Shown here one piece after another: positions 6,074 through 8,089 of a DNA stretch of 8,089 nt (within the stretch, counting starts at the first letter, position 1; every line of letters begins with the position of its first letter). Both the position numbers and the translations under genes were made by a program. This stretch comes from MVYY01 sp035369865 (lineage in GTDB: Bacteria; Bacteroidota; Bacteroidia; Bacteroidales; Paludibacteraceae): assembly GCA_035369865.1 (NCBI GenBank), contig DAOOVG010000080.1, forward strand, positions 1 through 8,089, written 5' to 3'. The notes beneath the pieces were generated by a model. The model was given only the letters and a program-made list of their open reading frames with translations. It was not told where the DNA came from and did not search any database.

Positions 6074-6547
6074 TTAAAGTGAAATTTCAAGAATCTCAAA
6101 TTGCATTACTCCATTAGGAACAGGAATTGCAACATTATCACCCACTTTTTTACCTAACAGTCCTTTTGCAATAGGTGTTGTTACGGATAACTTGCCTTCT
6201 TTTAAGTTTGCCTCACTCTCTGATACAATCATATAAGACATGACCTGTTGAGTTTTTGTATTCTTAATTTTAACGCGAGTCAAAATCTGAACTTCATTGG
6301 TATTAATTCTTGATTCATCAATTAAACGTGCTGATGCTATGGTTTCTTTCAACAAAGCTATTTTCATTTCAAGCATTCCCTGAGCCTCTTTTGCTGCATC
6401 ATATTCGGCATTTTCAGATAAATCACCTTTATCCCTTGCTTCAGCAATTTGCTTGGAAATAGCAGGGCGTTGAACATTTTCTAATTCATTTAATTCTTCA
6501 ACAAGTTTTTTATAACCTTCGGAGGTCATATAAGTTATGTTACCCAT
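6074..6547 (-). CDS. greA: Transcription elongation factor GreA
   Basis: GreA rescues backtracked RNA polymerase by inserting a coiled coil into the secondary channel and stimulating cleavage of the transcript 3' end. The 157 residues have both standard parts. The N-terminal coiled coil (about 8-80) carries the acidic tip in DKGDLSENAEYDAAKE, where Asp42 and Glu45 match the E. coli catalytic pair Asp41 and Glu44. The C-terminal FKBP-like domain (about 85-157) includes IVSESEAN (107-114) and TPIAKGLLGKKVGD (124-137). The length is normal. The ATG at 6547 places MGNITYMTSEGYKKL at the family N-terminus; the Met at codon 7 would be slightly short. A two-box promoter candidate lies about 105 bases upstream, and a terminator-like hairpin sits between it and the start, so leader attenuation is possible. 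HIT follows in the same transcript. Confidence 0.97.
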   Translation of the reverse strand: MGNITYMTSEGYKKLVEELNELENVQRPAISKQIAEARDKGDLSENAEYDAAKEAQGMLEMKIALLKETIASARLIDESRINTNEVQILTRVKIKNTKTQQVMSYMIVSESEANLKEGKLSVTTPIAKGLLGKKVGDNVAIPVPNGVMQFEILEISL

Positions 6548-6573
6548 AATTACTTATTTTAGGTTTTTGATAT

Positions 6574-6614
6574 ATAAAAAATAAAAAGAATTCCAACTCT
6601 TTGCTGGAACTCTT
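6574..6614 (-). terminator. Terminator-like hairpin between the OMP gene and greA
   Basis: On the minus strand AAGAGTTCCA (6605-6614) pairs with TGGAATTCTT (6586-6595) over 10 bp, with one G-U, around a 9-base loop, and is followed by TTTTTATTTTTTATA. It has the form of an intrinsic terminator. It lies 135 bases after the outer-membrane gene but also about 30 bases downstream of the predicted greA transcript start. It may therefore end the upstream transcript, attenuate greA, or do both. An alternative 5-bp stem, ACTCT (6621-6625) with AGAGT (6609-6613), would use part of the same 5' arm. Confidence 0.65.
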
Positions 6615-6650
6615 ATATAGAGAGTGTTTTTTGATAAACGTATTTAAAAA

Positions 6651-6671
6651 CAAATATATTCAATATATTTG
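6651..6671. repeat. Perfect 21-bp palindrome over the greA -7 box
   Basis: CAAATATATT (6651-6660) and AATATATTTG (6662-6671) are exact inverted copies around a single central C. One arm contains the greA -7 box, so the other arm carries the same TATATTTG on the plus strand. It could be a repressor operator, or a simple by-product of AT-rich sequence. Confidence 0.5.
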
Positions 6672-6681
6672 ATATAACAAA
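6651..6681 (-). promoter_or_regulatory. Candidate greA-HIT promoter (-33 and -7 boxes)
   Basis: This is the only promoter candidate in the window with both Bacteroidota boxes. On the minus strand, TTTG (6678-6681) is followed after 19 bases by TATATTTG (6651-6658), matching the TTTG / TAnnTTTG pattern and usual spacing. Transcription would begin near 6645, giving a leader of roughly 98 bases that contains no ATG but does contain the hairpin at 6586-6614. Confidence 0.55.
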
Positions 6682-6748
6682 ACTTTTAAAGATTTTTTCT
6701 AAATAGTTAATTCTTAAAATGACTTCTTAAAAATTGACTATTTAACTA

Positions 6749-8089
6749 TTAAAATCTTACACCCAACGTTATTACAAAATTATTATTGATGGTTTTGACA
6801 TCTGCAGGCTCTCCTATAGGGTAACCAGTTACCTCATTTGCCCTAATCGAATTATAAGGATAAAATGTTTCTTTTGTAAGTTTGTTCATATAAGCAAAAT
6901 CGAGATACCAGGAATTTTCATGATATCCAAAACCAGCTGTAAGATATTTTGTTCCATTGTGTAAAAAATATTCCGTATCGGTACGAATAGTATTGATTCG
7001 CATAAATTTTTCTGTATTTTTTTGTGTAACATTGCTCATATTGGCATAGCCTGCACGAACGGAAAAATTATCTGTTAGTAGCCATTCCGTTCCAATTTTT
7101 ATGGTAGAAACTGCATCCAGAGCACTTTTCATTCCAGAATTTTCTTCTTTAAAATCTTTTGTAGAACCGTATTCGTCCATTAATTTAGTAGTTTTTAAAT
7201 CAGTATAGTTATATTCTAAGCTGATTAAACCTTTCTTCCCAAAAATATAAGCTACACTTGCATCAAAAACTGCTGGGGTTTGAAGCTTATAGGAATTATA
7301 TCCAGTTGGCGTTGAAATATAACCTTGTGATTCAGTGTTGAAATTTAAGAGAGGTGTATAATCTTCTGATATAGAAAAAACTGTAGGGCTCTGGAAAGAG
7401 AGACCGATTCTGAAATTGTTAACAGGTCGAAAAATAATACCCATATCTAAATTGAAACCGCTCCCTGAGGCATCAATAGTGTTATTCAGATTCATACCCC
7501 CACTTTCACCAAAAGTTTCTTCGTATTCAGTAACAGCATTATAATCGATAGTCTGAATATTACCGGTAAAACCCAAATAAAATATATGACTGAAATTCCC
7601 TGCCCAACTGAAAGAATATTTATTAATATGACCACTTTCATGCAAATAGTAAGAAGGAATGACTTTCTCATCTGCATTTAATATTGAAACCCATGAATTA
7701 TTGGAAGCAGGATTAATTAAATATCCTTCGTAAGCTAATATGGATAACCAGGGGATATTTTGATTATCAAAAGGTTCATAATCATCAGTACTTTGTAAAT
7801 CTGCTTCAAGAATTCCATTAGTAAAATAAGCCATATAATCGGTTATTGATGAAGGTGACTCTCCGCTTTGAATAGTCATCTGGCGATTAAAATTTTTCAC
7901 CTGTTGAAAAGAAAAAGAAAAATTAGAATTTTGTAATCCACTTTTGATTCCTTTTTTACTTTGTAACGTGGGTGAAGCTATCACGAATGAAAAATTATTT
8001 GCTTTTAATTTATAAAGATTATCACTTGAATTTACTCCATACCAGCTATTATCGTTATTTTGAAATAAGAAATTTAAAGTTCCAACGGT
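6749..8089 (-). CDS. FadL/OmpP1-like outer-membrane transport protein (5' end outside window)
   Basis: The reading frame is open to the right edge, so 446 C-terminal residues are visible and the start and signal peptide lie outside the window. A GTG at 7984 is internal, not a start: the frame continues upstream through VNSSDNLYKLKANNFSF. The visible part is a beta-barrel. It has repeated alternating hydrophobic-aromatic strands such as FDASVAYIFGKKGLISLEYNY, DNFSVRAGYANMS and TAGFGYHENSWYLDFAYMN. Between them are polar loops, and it ends in VITLGVRF, the terminal Phe typical of BAM-inserted proteins. The pattern fits the PF03349 group (OmpP1/FadL/TodX), which takes up hydrophobic molecules such as fatty acids. 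Bacteroidota members are numerous and mostly uncharacterised, so the cargo is unknown. A terminator-like hairpin lies 135 bases downstream, before greA. Confidence 0.85.
   Translation of the reverse strand, partial: TVGTLNFLFQNNDNSWYGVNSSDNLYKLKANNFSFVIASPTLQSKKGIKSGLQNSNFSFSFQQVKNFNRQMTIQSGESPSSITDYMAYFTNGILEADLQSTDDYEPFDNQNIPWLSILAYEGYLINPASNNSWVSILNADEKVIPSYYLHESGHINKYSFSWAGNFSHIFYLGFTGNIQTIDYNAVTEYEETFGESGGMNLNNTIDASGSGFNLDMGIIFRPVNNFRIGLSFQSPTVFSISEDYTPLLNFNTESQGYISTPTGYNSYKLQTPAVFDASVAYIFGKKGLISLEYNYTDLKTTKLMDEYGSTKDFKEENSGMKSALDAVSTIKIGTEWLLTDNFSVRAGYANMSNVTQKNTEKFMRINTIRTDTEYFLHNGTKYLTAGFGYHENSWYLDFAYMNKLTKETFYPYNSIRANEVTGYPIGEPADVKTINNNFVITLGVRF

Noticed and set aside
6664..6671. Plus-strand promoter TATATTTG pointing toward the outer-membrane gene's 3' end
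   Set aside because: The nearest upstream TTTG is about 30 bases away, well outside normal spacing, and no plus-strand gene lies downstream. It is the mirror arm of the palindrome.
6702..6750. 9-bp inverted repeat (AATAGTTAA / TTAACTATT) plus a repeated TTCTTAAAA at the end of the outer-membrane gene
   Set aside because: The loop is 31 bases, there is no T tract on the minus strand, and the sequence is nearly all A/T. It is not a credible terminator or mobile-element end.
7982..7984. GTG as the start of the outer-membrane protein, giving 411 residues
   Set aside because: The same frame stays open through 35 more codons to the window edge and still reads as barrel sequence, and no signal peptide follows the GTG. 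The gene is truncated by the window.

Overview
The window looks like an ordinary chromosomal stretch from a member of the Bacteroidota, probably near Bacteroidales. The DNA is AT-rich. Candidate promoters follow the Bacteroidota -7 consensus TAnnTTTG rather than -35/-10 boxes. PheS carries a CxxC-x4-CxxC insert and the glycogen-branching enzyme is of the eukaryote-like GBE1 type, both of which I associate with this phylum. I see no insertion sequence, CRISPR array, tRNA, rRNA or phage gene.

Layout. Left block, minus strand: nagB (glucosamine-6-phosphate deaminase, 126-944) and pheS (Phe-tRNA synthetase alpha chain, 1175-2194), each with its own promoter candidate. A 200-bp divergent intergenic region (2195-2394) separates pheS from a plus-strand run: a DUF2461 protein (2395-3078), a YhcH/YjgK/YiaL-family protein (3113-3559) and a branching enzyme glgB (3580 or 3607 to 5613). 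A strong hairpin terminator (5626-5665) closes this run against a convergent minus-strand block: greA (6074-6547) followed 12 bp later by a HIT-family protein (5666-6061). Upstream of greA, on the same strand, is a FadL/OmpP1-like outer-membrane beta-barrel gene whose 5' end lies beyond the right edge (6749-8089). No gene-free stretch exceeds 300 bp. The gaps 1-125, 945-1174, 2195-2394 and 6548-6748 hold only the regulatory candidates listed.

How the genes relate. Most are housekeeping: translation (pheS), transcript-cleavage/elongation (greA), amino-sugar catabolism (nagB) and glycogen synthesis (glgB). Only greA-HIT and the three-gene plus-strand run look like operons. No multi-gene novel system is present.

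The most interesting material is non-coding. An 18-codon open frame with four Phe codons ends one base before pheS and resembles the pheM-type leader peptide known upstream of E. coli pheST. A terminator-like hairpin lies between the best promoter in the window and greA. Two long palindromes overlap promoter elements, at 2327-2361 and 6651-6671. All four are candidates read by eye and not tested.
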